Origin: Limosilactobacillus avistercoris
GTDB lineage: Bacteria; Bacillota; Bacilli; Lactobacillales; Lactobacillaceae
Length of the DNA stretch: 64,000 bases
Assembly (NCBI RefSeq): GCF_014836425.1
Contig: NZ_JACSQW010000004.1
Span: 1-64,000 of the forward strand
Reading direction: 5' to 3'
Part shown: positions 1 to 8,075 of the stretch, piece by piece
Position numbering within the stretch: the stretch's first letter is position 1
How the letters are laid out: each line of letters opens with the position of its first letter
Notes under the pieces: model-generated
Seen by the model: the letters and a program-made list of their open reading frames with translations, nothing else
Databases searched by the model: none
What the model was told of the DNA's origin: nothing
Position numbers and translations under genes: made by a program

Positions 1-104
1 CTCGCAGATGATTCCTTTAGACCAATTTTACAATGTAGAGCAGAAATTTCCTGATCAACACTACTTGACGTAGAGCCTTTATTACACCCTTCTATATTAA
101 TGCT

Positions 105-590
105 TTATTTATTTTCATTAATTGACGCTGATGAAACACCATCAACGACTTGTCCTTCTACGATCCCGTGCTCGAAGACATGTTGCTCACAAAGCTGACA
201 GATATGTTCAACATTTTCTGTCACTTGTAATGCTCCTAAATAATGACCATTAGGCTTACGGATCGCATAATAGCGAATTAAAGTTCGTTGGCCATCCATT
301 ATCTGAGGTGACTCAACCATATCCTTTTCCTCTGTCTTCAACATTTTTAAGACCTGCTTAACCATTGGGATAACTCGTTGGGGATGACAACCAAGAACAT
401 TATGACTAAGGCGCTGATGAAGACGCTGATCATCACGCCAGCTATTTGGCGAATACCAAACATACTCATCGTCCGCATTAATATAATCTAATTCATATGG
501 CATTGTCCGAAATAAGGCATCAACCTCAGCTAAAGTTAATTTACCACTGAAAAAATTAATCGTGGCATCATCCATAAATGGTAAATTCAT
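105..590 (-). CDS. PAS-domain protein, DUF438-like C-terminal type
   Basis: A 161-residue soluble protein with no catalytic motif that I can see. The sequence (FFSGKLTLAEVDALFRTMP near the start, then YINADDEYVWYSP) resembles the PAS module found in DUF438/hemerythrin-type proteins of Gram-positive bacteria, which bind a small ligand or sense redox state. Its later part holds LGALQVTENV and two closely spaced cysteines (ICQLC, residues about 131-135). It is the last gene of a three-gene minus-strand operon and starts 4 bases after the stop of the lipase-like gene, with GGGAG ahead of the ATG. The ligand is unknown. PAS assignment is from sequence feel and is moderately sure. Confidence 0.6.
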   Translation of the reverse strand: MNLPFMDDATINFFSGKLTLAEVDALFRTMPYELDYINADDEYVWYSPNSWRDDQRLHQRLSHNVLGCHPQRVIPMVKQVLKMLKTEEKDMVESPQIMDGQRTLIRYYAIRKPNGHYLGALQVTENVEHICQLCEQHVFEHGIVEGQVVDGVSSASINENK

Positions 591-593
591 CTT

Positions 594-1406
594 TTAACGC
601 TCCCATTCATCATTATTTTGGTTTAATTTTTGAACTGCAGTAATCAGTCGTTGATCAATTTGTGCTCGCCCGTTTTGCCAAAAATCATTCTCTAGTAGTA
701 AATTTTGCTGTTTATCAAATTGATAGCCACCCCACATATGCTGGTTAATTGGGCTAGTCATCATCGAATCAATCACCCGGAGTAATCCAATCGTATGTTC
801 CATATCGATATACCCTAACGCAACCACATCAAGCGGATCAATATAGTTAAATATCTGACAGCGAAGAAGAGTCGTTGTTTGCCGTTGCTTGGCATCTAGT
901 AACCAGTAAAGATTAGGCCCTTCATAAAGATACGCTGCACCAATCCGCTCAGGGTAATGACAGTTAGCTAAAGCAAATTGGGCGTTAATTGATCCTAACG
1001 AGTGTCCATAAAGAGAAAAGGTCATTTGTGGGTAAACAGCTAGCAGATGATTAAATTCTTTACTTGCCGTCCACAACTCCTGAGGAACATCAGGAACCTG
1101 GTTAATAATTGCATTACCAATCGGGAGGTTAACCCGAAGCCATTCATTAGTCCACGTTGTTGGATCACCCTTCCGAACGCCAGATGATCCACGAAAGAGA
1201 ACTATTATTTGAGGATAAGCGACTGAACGAATTACTGTCGCTCGAAATCCATCGGCCGTCCAAATCACTTTTATCACTTCACCAATTAACTGGCCATCTG
1301 GCAACAAAACATCTTCTCCCAAGTGCCAGTCATGATATTCAAGCTGAGCTAACTGGACCCGCTGCCAATCAGTTAGTGACTGCTTCCTACTAACTAAATG
1401 CGTCAT
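594..1406 (-). CDS. Lipase-like alpha/beta hydrolase
   Basis: A 270-residue protein with the nucleophile elbow GHSLG at residues 134-138 (Ser136) following the strand MTFSLY, the layout of class 3 lipase-type alpha/beta hydrolases. The segment IIVLFRGSSG at about 67-76 matches the oxyanion-strand region of the same fold. There is no signal peptide, so it is probably cytoplasmic; the substrate is unknown. The ATG is preceded by AGGTGG, which overlaps the stop of a tiny upstream membrane-peptide gene, and the PAS gene follows directly, so the three are probably cotranscribed. Hydrolase fold is fairly secure, true lipase activity is not. Confidence 0.7.
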   Translation of the reverse strand: MTHLVSRKQSLTDWQRVQLAQLEYHDWHLGEDVLLPDGQLIGEVIKVIWTADGFRATVIRSVAYPQIIVLFRGSSGVRKGDPTTWTNEWLRVNLPIGNAIINQVPDVPQELWTASKEFNHLLAVYPQMTFSLYGHSLGSINAQFALANCHYPERIGAAYLYEGPNLYWLLDAKQRQTTTLLRCQIFNYIDPLDVVALGYIDMEHTIGLLRVIDSMMTSPINQHMWGGYQFDKQQNLLLENDFWQNGRAQIDQRLITAVQKLNQNNDEWER

Positions 1407-1414
1407 CTCGCCAC

Positions 1415-1513
1415 CTACTTACCTAACTGCGCACAAATTCCCTGGATGGTTACCACAGCGAGGGCAACAATAATTAACATAATTGCATCCTTTTTAGTCG
1501 GTTGTTTGTCCAT
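1415..1513 (-). CDS. Small single-span membrane protein (32 aa)
   Basis: A 32-codon gene with a good ribosome site (AGGTGAG, six bases before the ATG). The peptide begins MDKQPTKKDA, has one hydrophobic helix (IMLIIVALAVVTIQGI) and ends CAQLGK. Positive charges precede the helix. The lipase gene starts 8 bases downstream and its ribosome site overlaps this stop codon, so translation is probably coupled. The function is unknown; a membrane partner or regulator of the hydrolase is only a guess. Confidence 0.6.
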   Translation of the reverse strand: MDKQPTKKDAIMLIIVALAVVTIQGICAQLGK

Positions 1514-1642
1514 TTCAGCTCACCTAGATCTACCTTTTTCTTTTATCATACACCTAAATTACTTGATTCTCTTGAGAGACTTTATTTCTGCTTTCTGGTG
1601 TTATAAACTAACGAGGTATAAATATTCATGGGAGAGAGAAGA

Positions 1643-2899
1643 ATGAAGTCGATTTCAAAAAATGTTCCTTTAGTCATTGCTACGGTTGTACTTGGGGTGA
1701 TCGTGGGGACTAGTTCTTTACTATTAAGTATTCTTCTTGATTTATCAGAAAAATACTTTCTTAACTTTGAAGAGAGCAATCGGATCCCGGTTGATATTTT
1801 TGTTGGTCCAGGACACCGATTTATCTCCGTTTTTGTTGGTTCTGCGATTGCTGCAATCGTCTGGTACTATCTTCAAAAGAATTACCGCCCAGTCGGTATC
1901 AGTAAAGCAATTACTGGTAAAACAATGCCGTTAGTCAAAACACTAATTCATGTTGTTACACAGATCTTTTACGTGGGAACGGGAAATTCCATTGGTCGTG
2001 AATTAGCACCACGGGAAGCCGGTGCCGCAATTGCTCAGAAATGGGAACGACACTTTGCTAATAACCGTTACTTAAAGCTTGACCCAGAAGACCAAAAAAT
2101 GCTAATTGCGTGTGCTGCCGGTGCTGGTTTCTCGGGGGTATATATTGCGCCAATCACAGGTGCGGTTTTTGCTATTGAGTTACTTTACAAGAAAGTTAAC
2201 GCTCGAGTAGTCGCTGTTAGTTTAACAATGTCCGTAATCGCAACTTTAATTGGATCAATTGTTAAGGGATATAAGCCCTATTACTTGGTTGGCTCCAAAA
2301 ATTTTCCTTCACTACGGATCCTTCCAATCGTAATCATCCTGGCACCACTTCTTGGAATTATAGGTGCTTACTTCAAGCTGGGAGTTAAAAAGGCAAGTGC
2401 TCACCGGGCGGTTACCAAAAACGTCCTCTACCAGCTACCGTTAATGGGGATCATCACCGGGATTGTGGCTGCTTTCTACCCGCAAATAATGGGAAATGGT
2501 CGTGGGTTAGCTCAATTGGCGATGAGCACCACTACTATCAATAAAAACGTTATTTTAGCCCTTCTTTTCGGTTTCATTGCTAAAGCAGTGGTAACCCTCC
2601 TTAGCATCAAGAGCGGGGCTTATGGTGGGATCCTGACACCTTCAATTTCACTTGGTGCTGTTATCGGTGTTTTCTTGGGGATGCTCTATGTCCAAATTAT
2701 GCCAGGAGTAACAATTACCCAGTGTGCTGTACTTGGAGCGGCCTATTTTCTAACTGCTTCTCAACAAGCACCTCTCATGGCGATGTTCATGTTATTTGAA
2801 GTCTGTCATTTGAACTTTACAGCCTTTATCCCCCTTGCCCTAGGAGTTGCATTATCGATTGCTGTCTCGCGGTGGGTTAATGCAAGACTCGCAAAGTAG
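1643..2899 (+). CDS. ClC-family chloride channel / H+-Cl- exchanger
   Basis: A 418-residue polytopic membrane protein of the voltage-gated chloride channel family. The pore signature is recognisable as GTGNSIGRELAP around residues 113-124, matching the family GREGP loop with Glu120 in the gating position, and GNGRG later in the protein corresponds to another conserved loop. No C-terminal CBS or RCK domain follows, so it is the short form. An upstream in-frame ATG at 1628 exists, but the strong site GGGAGAG lies just before the ATG at 1643, so that start is preferred. Channel versus exchanger cannot be told from this sequence. Confidence 0.85.
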   Translation: MKSISKNVPLVIATVVLGVIVGTSSLLLSILLDLSEKYFLNFEESNRIPVDIFVGPGHRFISVFVGSAIAAIVWYYLQKNYRPVGISKAITGKTMPLVKTLIHVVTQIFYVGTGNSIGRELAPREAGAAIAQKWERHFANNRYLKLDPEDQKMLIACAAGAGFSGVYIAPITGAVFAIELLYKKVNARVVAVSLTMSVIATLIGSIVKGYKPYYLVGSKNFPSLRILPIVIILAPLLGIIGAYFKLGVKKASAHRAVTKNVLYQLPLMGIITGIVAAFYPQIMGNGRGLAQLAMSTTTINKNVILALLFGFIAKAVVTLLSIKSGAYGGILTPSISLGAVIGVFLGMLYVQIMPGVTITQCAVLGAAYFLTASQQAPLMAMFMLFEVCHLNFTAFIPLALGVALSIAVSRWVNARLAK

Positions 2900-2970
2900 T
2901 ATGATGTTTGCTTATTAACTATGAAACAGCTAAACTTAACCTTGCATCATGCTTAAAGGAGTTTAAAAAC

Positions 2971-3279
2971 ATGGCACATATTTACCTAATGACGTTGATC
3001 ATTATTTTTATGATTGAGAGTTTCTTTGAAGTTAAATGGTTTGCCCAAATTCGTGATATTTTTCAACGTTCAGGAAGGATTACCCCAACCAAACGGGTTC
3101 AACGAGTAGTTAAGATTGAAACCCAGTGGAGTTGGTTTTCATGGATTTTACTGATCCTCCTCTTCATTCTTCCTAAGGTATATACATTTCTTTTAATCTG
3201 CATTATTACTCTAATTGAAACCATTATTGTTTACGAACTGTACAACGCTCGGAATTACGCTCAACAAATTAATAAATAA
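2971..3279 (+). CDS. Small membrane protein, two or three spans
   Basis: A 102-residue hydrophobic protein. The frame is open further upstream (to 2908), but AAAGGAG at about 2955-2961 points to the ATG at 2971 (MAHIYLMTL). One span near residues 3-18, a basic loop with RSGRITPTKR, and a longer hydrophobic stretch from about 55 to 90 suggest two or three membrane helices. It follows the ClC gene by 71 bases and precedes a strong hairpin terminator. I recognise no family. Confidence 0.6.
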   Translation: MAHIYLMTLIIIFMIESFFEVKWFAQIRDIFQRSGRITPTKRVQRVVKIETQWSWFSWILLILLFILPKVYTFLLICIITLIETIIVYELYNARNYAQQINK

Positions 3280-3329
3280 AATTAAGGAGACTAGTGCGAA
3301 AATAATTTCGCACTAGTCTCCTTAATTTT
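3278..3329. terminator. Bidirectional rho-independent terminator
   Basis: A near-perfect inverted repeat (ATTAAGGAGACTAGTGCGAA paired with its complement across a short ATAA loop), with A-runs and T-runs on both sides. It separates the plus-strand membrane-protein gene from the convergent GNAT gene. Confidence 0.85.
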
Positions 3330-3867
3330 AGCTAGCTAACGCATGAGTGTTTGTTAATAACTCATACACGTAAGAAAGTTCTTCAGGACGGTATGCTCCT
3401 GGCATCGTTCCTACCTTTTGGAAGCCATTCTTTTCGGCAATGTGTTGCATTACCAAATTATTCTCGTTCGTACTAAGACGAATTGACTCCACATCAGGAC
3501 GATGCTTTTCTAGGTAATCAATCATACTAATAAATAGCTTTGATGCGTAACCTTTCCCCGCATGACTTGAGTGAATGGCTACCCGATGAATAGTAACATA
3601 GTTTGTCGTATTAATTAGCCATTCACCATTAATATGATCATAAACATGATCTGGTGAGTTGACGATTGCGACTGTCCCAACAGTCATCCCATCATCAGAT
3701 TTGACGAGATATGAGTAGCCATTATCAATATCTTCCTGAATGTGCTGAGCGTTTGGATAGTCACCCTGCCATTGATCAACCCCACGTTCAGCCAATTGAT
3801 TACGCCCATCACGAAGGATTTCCAAAATAGTGTCTAGGTCCTTTTGTGTTGCTTTCCGAATTTGCAT
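3328..3867 (-). CDS. GNAT family N-acetyltransferase
   Basis: A 179-residue protein of the GNAT fold. It opens MQIRKATQKDLDTILEI, typical of the first strand and helix, and has the acetyl-CoA loop region VAIHSSHAGKGYASKLF at about 93-109 followed by the motif B part (RLSTNENNLVMQHIAEKNGF). The acceptor substrate cannot be predicted. It is preceded by GGGGATGATAAA and ends against a shared terminator. Confidence 0.85.
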   Translation of the reverse strand: MQIRKATQKDLDTILEILRDGRNQLAERGVDQWQGDYPNAQHIQEDIDNGYSYLVKSDDGMTVGTVAIVNSPDHVYDHINGEWLINTTNYVTIHRVAIHSSHAGKGYASKLFISMIDYLEKHRPDVESIRLSTNENNLVMQHIAEKNGFQKVGTMPGAYRPEELSYVYELLTNTHALAS

Positions 3868-4097
3868 TTTATCATCCCCAATTAGAATTAAATCACTCTA
3901 ATCATAGCAGATTATTAATCAAAAATGGTCTTTTTTGCCAATTTATACCCCATTTGTAAACACCTGTGAAGAATTAATGATCACCCGTATAAGAAAGCCT
4001 TATGTCCATTAGTAATCTACTGTAAAGCCTTTTCATCCATGTTAAAGTTAAGACATTAAAACAGCAGCCTGCAGATATAGAAAGGAGTGATTCTTTA

Positions 4098-4643
4098 ATG
4101 GCTAATTGGAAAAAATGGTGGATCACATTAGCAATGCTAATTCAGGGATTAATCGGTGGAATTGTCATCCTTCTCTGGATCTTCCGTCACGAACCCTGGA
4201 CACTAGGAATCAGCCAATGGCTATTAACCCGCCCCGGGCAATACACAATTATTGGTTTAGCAAGCTATATCATTCTAATGGCGATAATTGTAATCGGAAG
4301 TTCTATTTTCCGACCAACAACGAGTAAACAATTAATAATTGCTCGTGATGGTGCTCGTCATATCTCAGTTGATAAAACGGCAGTGGAAAATAGTATTCGA
4401 CTTAACCTGTCAAGTTTTGGTCTCTACAACCCCACAACGACAGTTAAAATGCTCAAGAATCGTCAAGAAGCAGACGTTACCGTTACTGGAATGCTTTCTG
4501 GACAATCTGATCCAGAACTACTGAAGAATTCTTTAACTGATGCAATCGAAAACAATTTACAAACAAACTTTGCTATCGGACTTCGTAAATTACGAGTTCG
4601 GCTCGAACCTTATAGCCACAAGAAATCAGTCACAGTCGTCTAA
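4098..4643 (+). CDS. amaP: Alkaline shock response membrane anchor AmaP
   Basis: A 181-residue membrane protein with two N-terminal spans (about residues 8-27 and 50-68) and a cytoplasmic domain. In staphylococci AmaP anchors Asp23 to the membrane, and here the gene lies two places upstream of an Asp23-family gene with the typical DUF2273 gene between them. The start is set by GAAAGGAG. The function is carried over from the family and the conserved gene order. Confidence 0.8.
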   Translation: MANWKKWWITLAMLIQGLIGGIVILLWIFRHEPWTLGISQWLLTRPGQYTIIGLASYIILMAIIVIGSSIFRPTTSKQLIIARDGARHISVDKTAVENSIRLNLSSFGLYNPTTTVKMLKNRQEADVTVTGMLSGQSDPELLKNSLTDAIENNLQTNFAIGLRKLRVRLEPYSHKKSVTVV

Positions 4644-4658
4644 CAAGGAGGGATAACA

Positions 4659-4850
4659 ATGAAACTTGCTCTCATTGGTGCGATTACTGGATTAGTCCTC
4701 AGCATTAGTTGGACCGTTTGGGGATTCTGGATAGCGATTGGTATTCTTTTAACTACCGCTATCTTCGCCATAATCGGCCTTGTCTTAGACCTCATCGGAT
4801 TCTCTTTTAAGGGAATTGTTAATAAATTAAGTGCTAAAATTGCCGAATAA
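4659..4850 (+). CDS. DUF2273 small membrane protein
   Basis: A 63-residue, almost entirely hydrophobic protein with two spans, of the DUF2273 type that accompanies Asp23/AmaP operons. It sits 15 bases after amaP with AAGGAGGG as ribosome site. Its own role is unknown. Confidence 0.8.
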   Translation: MKLALIGAITGLVLSISWTVWGFWIAIGILLTTAIFAIIGLVLDLIGFSFKGIVNKLSAKIAE

Positions 4851-4870
4851 TTTCTAAGGAGGAATTAATC

Positions 4871-5278
4871 ATGACAACTACAAACACACACCCAACCACT
4901 AAAATTAACGTTGACCAACACCTAACTTTTGACGACAGTGTCATTGAGAAAATTGCCGGGATCACAGCTACTCGAGTTCCAGGAATCATTTCACTTGATG
5001 GCAACATGTTCTCTGAATTTGCGGATAAAGTTTCGTCCGGTAATAATATGACTAAGGGGATCAATGCTGACGTAGGTGAAAAACAAGTTGCAATTAAAAT
5101 GGATGCCACGATTGAATACGGTAAAAGCGCACCAGAAATTTTTGAAGCAGTCTGTAAAGAAATTGATAGTGCTCTAGATAAGATGACCGGATTGAAATTA
5201 GTTAAGTTTGAATTACACGTTAATGATGTGAAGACTCGTGAAGAATTGAAGAAGGATGACGATAAACAAGTAAACTAA
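4871..5278 (+). CDS. Asp23/Gls24 family envelope stress response protein
   Basis: A 135-residue soluble protein of the Asp23/Gls24 family. The hallmark start of the domain (DDSVIEKIAGITATRVPGI, about residues 18-36) is present, followed by the conserved VAIKMDATIEYG stretch. These abundant proteins attach to the inner face of the membrane through AmaP and respond to alkaline, cell-wall or bile stress. A lysine/aspartate-rich tail closes the protein. It is the last gene of the amaP operon and is followed by a terminator. Confidence 0.9.
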   Translation: MTTTNTHPTTKINVDQHLTFDDSVIEKIAGITATRVPGIISLDGNMFSEFADKVSSGNNMTKGINADVGEKQVAIKMDATIEYGKSAPEIFEAVCKEIDSALDKMTGLKLVKFELHVNDVKTREELKKDDDKQVN

Positions 5279-5293
5279 GGGTTTAACCTAGCT

Positions 5294-5336
5294 TAAAAGT
5301 TCCTAGTATTCGTAAATTGAGTACTGGGAACTTTTT
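5294..5336. terminator. Bidirectional terminator after the asp23 operon
   Basis: AAAAGTTCCTAGTA and GTACTGGGAACTTTTTT form a stem with one mismatch and T-run. It lies between the convergent asp23 and tpi-like genes and probably serves both. Confidence 0.75.
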
Positions 5337-5338
5337 TA

Positions 5339-6112
5339 TTATTCTTCCTTTAGTGTTAACTGAGCGTTGGAAATCATTTTTAAGAAATTATCTAGGTCCA
5401 AACTCGCCCGACCAATTAACGCACCATCAATATCGGGTTTATCAATAATGTCCTTAATATTATTAGGATTAACACTTCCCCCATAAAGGATTCGAATCTT
5501 ATCCGCAATTTCATAGCTATAATATTCAGCAATTGTCTGGCGAATTAGCCGACACCCCTCCTCGGCCAAGGTGGGATTGGCGTGTTGTCCTGCCCCAACT
5601 GCCCAACTTGGTTCGTAAGAGATCACAACCTGCTTGATCTGATCCAACGAAACACCATGTAAAACGGTCATCAGTTGGTGGAAAACATAGTGGATTTCAT
5701 CGTTAACCACCTGCTGAACCATTGTTTCATCTGTACAGATAATTGGAGTAACGCCACGTTGAAGGGCTGCTTGAACTTTTTGGTGTACACTAGTATTAGT
5801 TTCACCAAATAATCGTCGACGCTCAATATGACCTAACATAACATACGAAACTCCAGCATCCGCTAACCCACGAAGACTTACTTCACCTGTATATGGGCCA
5901 GAGTATTCCGCAGCAGCATTTTGGGCGATAATTCTCAAACCTGAATTTCCTGCTGCTTTGACCATACTTGGCAGAGCAAAAGCTTGTGCTGCAATGCCAA
6001 CCTCCATCTTATTAGGATCAGGAAGCTTTGATTTGATCTGGTTAACAAAATCAACTGACTCCTTGACGTTTTTGTGCATCTTCCAGTTTGCAACGATAAA
6101 TGGTTTACGCAT
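5339..6112 (-). CDS. Divergent triosephosphate isomerase paralogue
   Basis: A 257-residue TIM-barrel protein. The catalytic lysine (Lys11 in NWKMHK), histidine (His95) and glutamate (Glu167 in YEPSW) are all present, as is the phosphate-binding YGGSVN. However, usually invariant positions differ: Ser96 is Ile (GHIERR instead of GHSERR), the family CVGET is CTDET (Gly128 to Asp), and the flexible-loop hinge reads AVGAG rather than AIGTG. It stands alone, not next to gap and pgk, so it is probably a second copy rather than the main glycolytic enzyme. GAAAGGG favours the ATG at 6112 over upstream in-frame starts. Confidence 0.85.
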   Translation of the reverse strand: MRKPFIVANWKMHKNVKESVDFVNQIKSKLPDPNKMEVGIAAQAFALPSMVKAAGNSGLRIIAQNAAAEYSGPYTGEVSLRGLADAGVSYVMLGHIERRRLFGETNTSVHQKVQAALQRGVTPIICTDETMVQQVVNDEIHYVFHQLMTVLHGVSLDQIKQVVISYEPSWAVGAGQHANPTLAEEGCRLIRQTIAEYYSYEIADKIRILYGGSVNPNNIKDIIDKPDIDGALIGRASLDLDNFLKMISNAQLTLKEE

Positions 6113-6209
6113 AATTTTAACCCTTTCTAACATTTCTTCCGTTTGTCTAATTATCTTATATTTTACAATTATCTGCCAAACAAAGAAAGATAGGGGTTCA
6201 AACGCAAAT

Positions 6210-6251
6210 AGTTCTTAAAGAACACCATCATCGTGTGTCCTTTAAGAACTA
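6210..6251 (-). terminator. Hairpin downstream of the aminotransferase gene
   Basis: AGTTCTTAAAG and CTTTAAGAACT pair around a short loop. The T-run on the minus strand is weak, so termination may be partial. Confidence 0.5.
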
Positions 6252-6259
6252 TTTAATAA

Positions 6260-7447
6260 TTATGCTTCAAGAGCCTGTGAAAGTGCTTCGCCAAGCCGCT
6301 TTAATCCGACTTCAATCTGGTCTTCTTGCATGTTAGAGTAATTCAACCGGAATGTTCCTGGTTGCGGTTTTCCAGCAAAGAATGGATCACCCGGGACAAA
6401 AGCAACATTATGTTCAAGACATTGTTTAAATAATTTAACAGTGTCAGTGACTCCTGGAACCTCTACCCAGAGGAACATCCCTCCTTCTGGATCGGTGTAC
6501 TTAACATCCTTTGGGAAATATTTCTTAATTCCATCAATCATCAGTTGCTTGCGTTTCCCATAAAGATCACTAATTTCCTTAACATGCGCGTCAACATCAT
6601 TTTCCTTGAAGAACTCAGTTACTACATACTGGACGAGGTTATCCGTGTGAAGATCAGCAGATTGCTTTAACACGGTTAATTTTTCAATTACTTTTGGATC
6701 CGCTACTAACCAGCCAAGACGGAATCCCGGCGCGAGAATCTTTGAGAACGTACTCATGTAAAAGACTTTCCCCGAATGATCAAATGACTTAACAGAAGGT
6801 ACGTGTTCTCCCGCAAAGCGAATATCACCATATGGATTATCTTCAAGAACTGGAACATCGTATTCCGCTGCTAATTCCGCAAACTTCTTTCGTCGTTCCG
6901 CTGGCATTGTTCGTCCAGTTGGGTTTTGGAAGTTTGGTACTGTATAAACCAGCGCTGTTTCTGGATGAGCCTTAAGCGCTTCTTCCAGAGCATCCATCTT
7001 CATTCCGTCCTCATCCATCGGCACACTAACAAAATTAGCGCCATATGAACGAAAAACATCGAGAGCACAAAGGTAGGTTGGCTCTTCCACCAAAACCGTA
7101 TCTCCAGGATTGACAAATGCCTTCCCGACTAAGTCAATTGCTTGTTCAGAACCCGTTGTTACCATCACATTTTCTAGTTTAGCATCAACATTCTCCTTTT
7201 CCTTTACTCGCTTAAGAATCAATTCACGCAGTTCAGTTACCCCTTTAGCAGCACCATATTGAAGTGCTTGTTGACCATGTTCTGCATAAACCTTATCGGT
7301 GGCCTTCTTCATCCCTTCAACTGGGAATAATTCAGGAGCCGGTAATCCACCCGCAAATGAAATGATTTTCGGATCAGCCGCCGCCTTTAAGATTGCACCA
7401 ACAGCATCTGTCCCGTCAGCAGGAACTCTTTTTGAAAATTTAAACAT
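6260..7447 (-). CDS. PLP-dependent aminotransferase, class I/II (LysN/AraT-like)
   Basis: A 395-residue fold-type I aminotransferase. Visible landmarks are ISFAGGLPAPELFP near the N-terminus, YGAAKGVTELRELI, the cofactor-region stretch VYTVPNFQNPTGRTMP, and the Schiff-base lysine in STFSKILAPGFRLGW. This pattern is that of the PLP-dependent 2-aminoadipate/aromatic aminotransferase group related to the MocR catalytic domain. The amino donor cannot be fixed. An AGAGGAG site places the start at 7447. It is a monocistronic minus-strand gene facing away from the T-box leader. Confidence 0.85.
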   Translation of the reverse strand: MFKFSKRVPADGTDAVGAILKAAADPKIISFAGGLPAPELFPVEGMKKATDKVYAEHGQQALQYGAAKGVTELRELILKRVKEKENVDAKLENVMVTTGSEQAIDLVGKAFVNPGDTVLVEEPTYLCALDVFRSYGANFVSVPMDEDGMKMDALEEALKAHPETALVYTVPNFQNPTGRTMPAERRKKFAELAAEYDVPVLEDNPYGDIRFAGEHVPSVKSFDHSGKVFYMSTFSKILAPGFRLGWLVADPKVIEKLTVLKQSADLHTDNLVQYVVTEFFKENDVDAHVKEISDLYGKRKQLMIDGIKKYFPKDVKYTDPEGGMFLWVEVPGVTDTVKLFKQCLEHNVAFVPGDPFFAGKPQPGTFRLNYSNMQEDQIEVGLKRLGEALSQALEA

Positions 7448-7612
7448 CGTTACCACTCCTCTTTCTCATCATTTTGTAATTGTTGTGTAGTTTACAATAC
7501 AAAATTCGACTTGTGAACCCCCTAATTATACTTCATGCATTTCTGAATGATTTATAAATTTAATTTCTTCATATAAGGGATTATCAAAATAATAAAAAAT
7601 TAAAACTTATGG

Positions 7613-7641
7613 TTGACAGATTAAAATTTAATGAGTAGAAT
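7613..7641 (+). promoter_or_regulatory. Promoter of the T-box leader
   Basis: TTGACA at 7613-7618 and TAGAAT at 7636-7641 are separated by 17 bases, a near-consensus vegetative promoter just upstream of the leader. Confidence 0.75.
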
Positions 7642-7649
7642 ACGAAGCA

Positions 7650-7922
7650 TCAGATGTAAACACGTTAAAGATACCGAACAGGAAGTAACCTGATTAACTG
7701 GTTCAGAGACTTAGTGGCTGGTGTGAACTAAGCAACGTTAATCAATGTTAAATCCCCTGTGAATTGGCTCCTGAACTAAGTAAGGTTGCCTGGCTGCCGA
7801 CCATTATCCTGGCTCCAGATGAATTTGTCTGGTTCAAGATGTGGACTCTTTCCATAAATGAAGGTGGTACCGCGGCAACGTCGCCCTTCAAGCATATTCA
7901 AATATGCTTGAAGGGTTTTTGT
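7650..7922 (+). promoter_or_regulatory. T-box leader (tRNA-sensing riboswitch)
   Basis: The conserved T-box element GAAGGTGGTACCGCGG lies at about 7859-7875, and the stem I apical element AGAGACTTAGTGGCTGG at about 7705-7722. Stem I helices can be drawn (ACAGG with CCTGT; GATTAAC with GTTAATC). A strong terminator hairpin (CCCTTCAAGCATAT and its complement, then a T-run) ends at 7920. In the antiterminator bulge the base after TGG is T, predicting a tRNA with discriminator A, which argues against Trp, Gly, Asn, His, Cys and Ser. The specifier codon could not be fixed; TTA, GTT and ATC are all in the right region, so a branched-chain amino acid is possible. Confidence 0.9.
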
Positions 7923-7957
7923 TTACTTTGAAATTTATTTTAAGTGAGGTGAGGATC

Positions 7958-8032
7958 ATGAAAGATAGTGACATTAGTGACATTCGAGGAATAATTAAGA
8001 ATAATGATTCTCATCAGTGTTGGCATTTTTGA
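7958..8032 (+). CDS. Possible 24-aa leader peptide between T-box and hydratase
   Basis: A short frame with a strong ribosome site (GTGAGGTGAGG, 3-4 bases before the ATG) encodes MKDSDISDIRGIIKNNDSHQ followed by CWHF. It sits after the T-box terminator and 43 bases before the hydratase gene. The peptide has no run of one amino acid, so a classical attenuator is unlikely. It could be a small protein, a translational spacer, or a relic of a larger gene. Confidence 0.35.
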   Translation: MKDSDISDIRGIIKNNDSHQCWHF

Positions 8033-8075
8033 TGGTGATGATAATCATAAATAACTAAAATTGGAGGAATCAATT

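Noticed and set aside
2-73. C-terminal end of a plus-strand gene at the left edge
   Set aside because: An open frame of 23 codons ends at TAG, but the opposite strand is equally open; too short to choose.
1398-1646. Plus-strand frame of 82 codons
   Set aside because: It is the complement of the small membrane-peptide gene and intergenic DNA, without a ribosome site.
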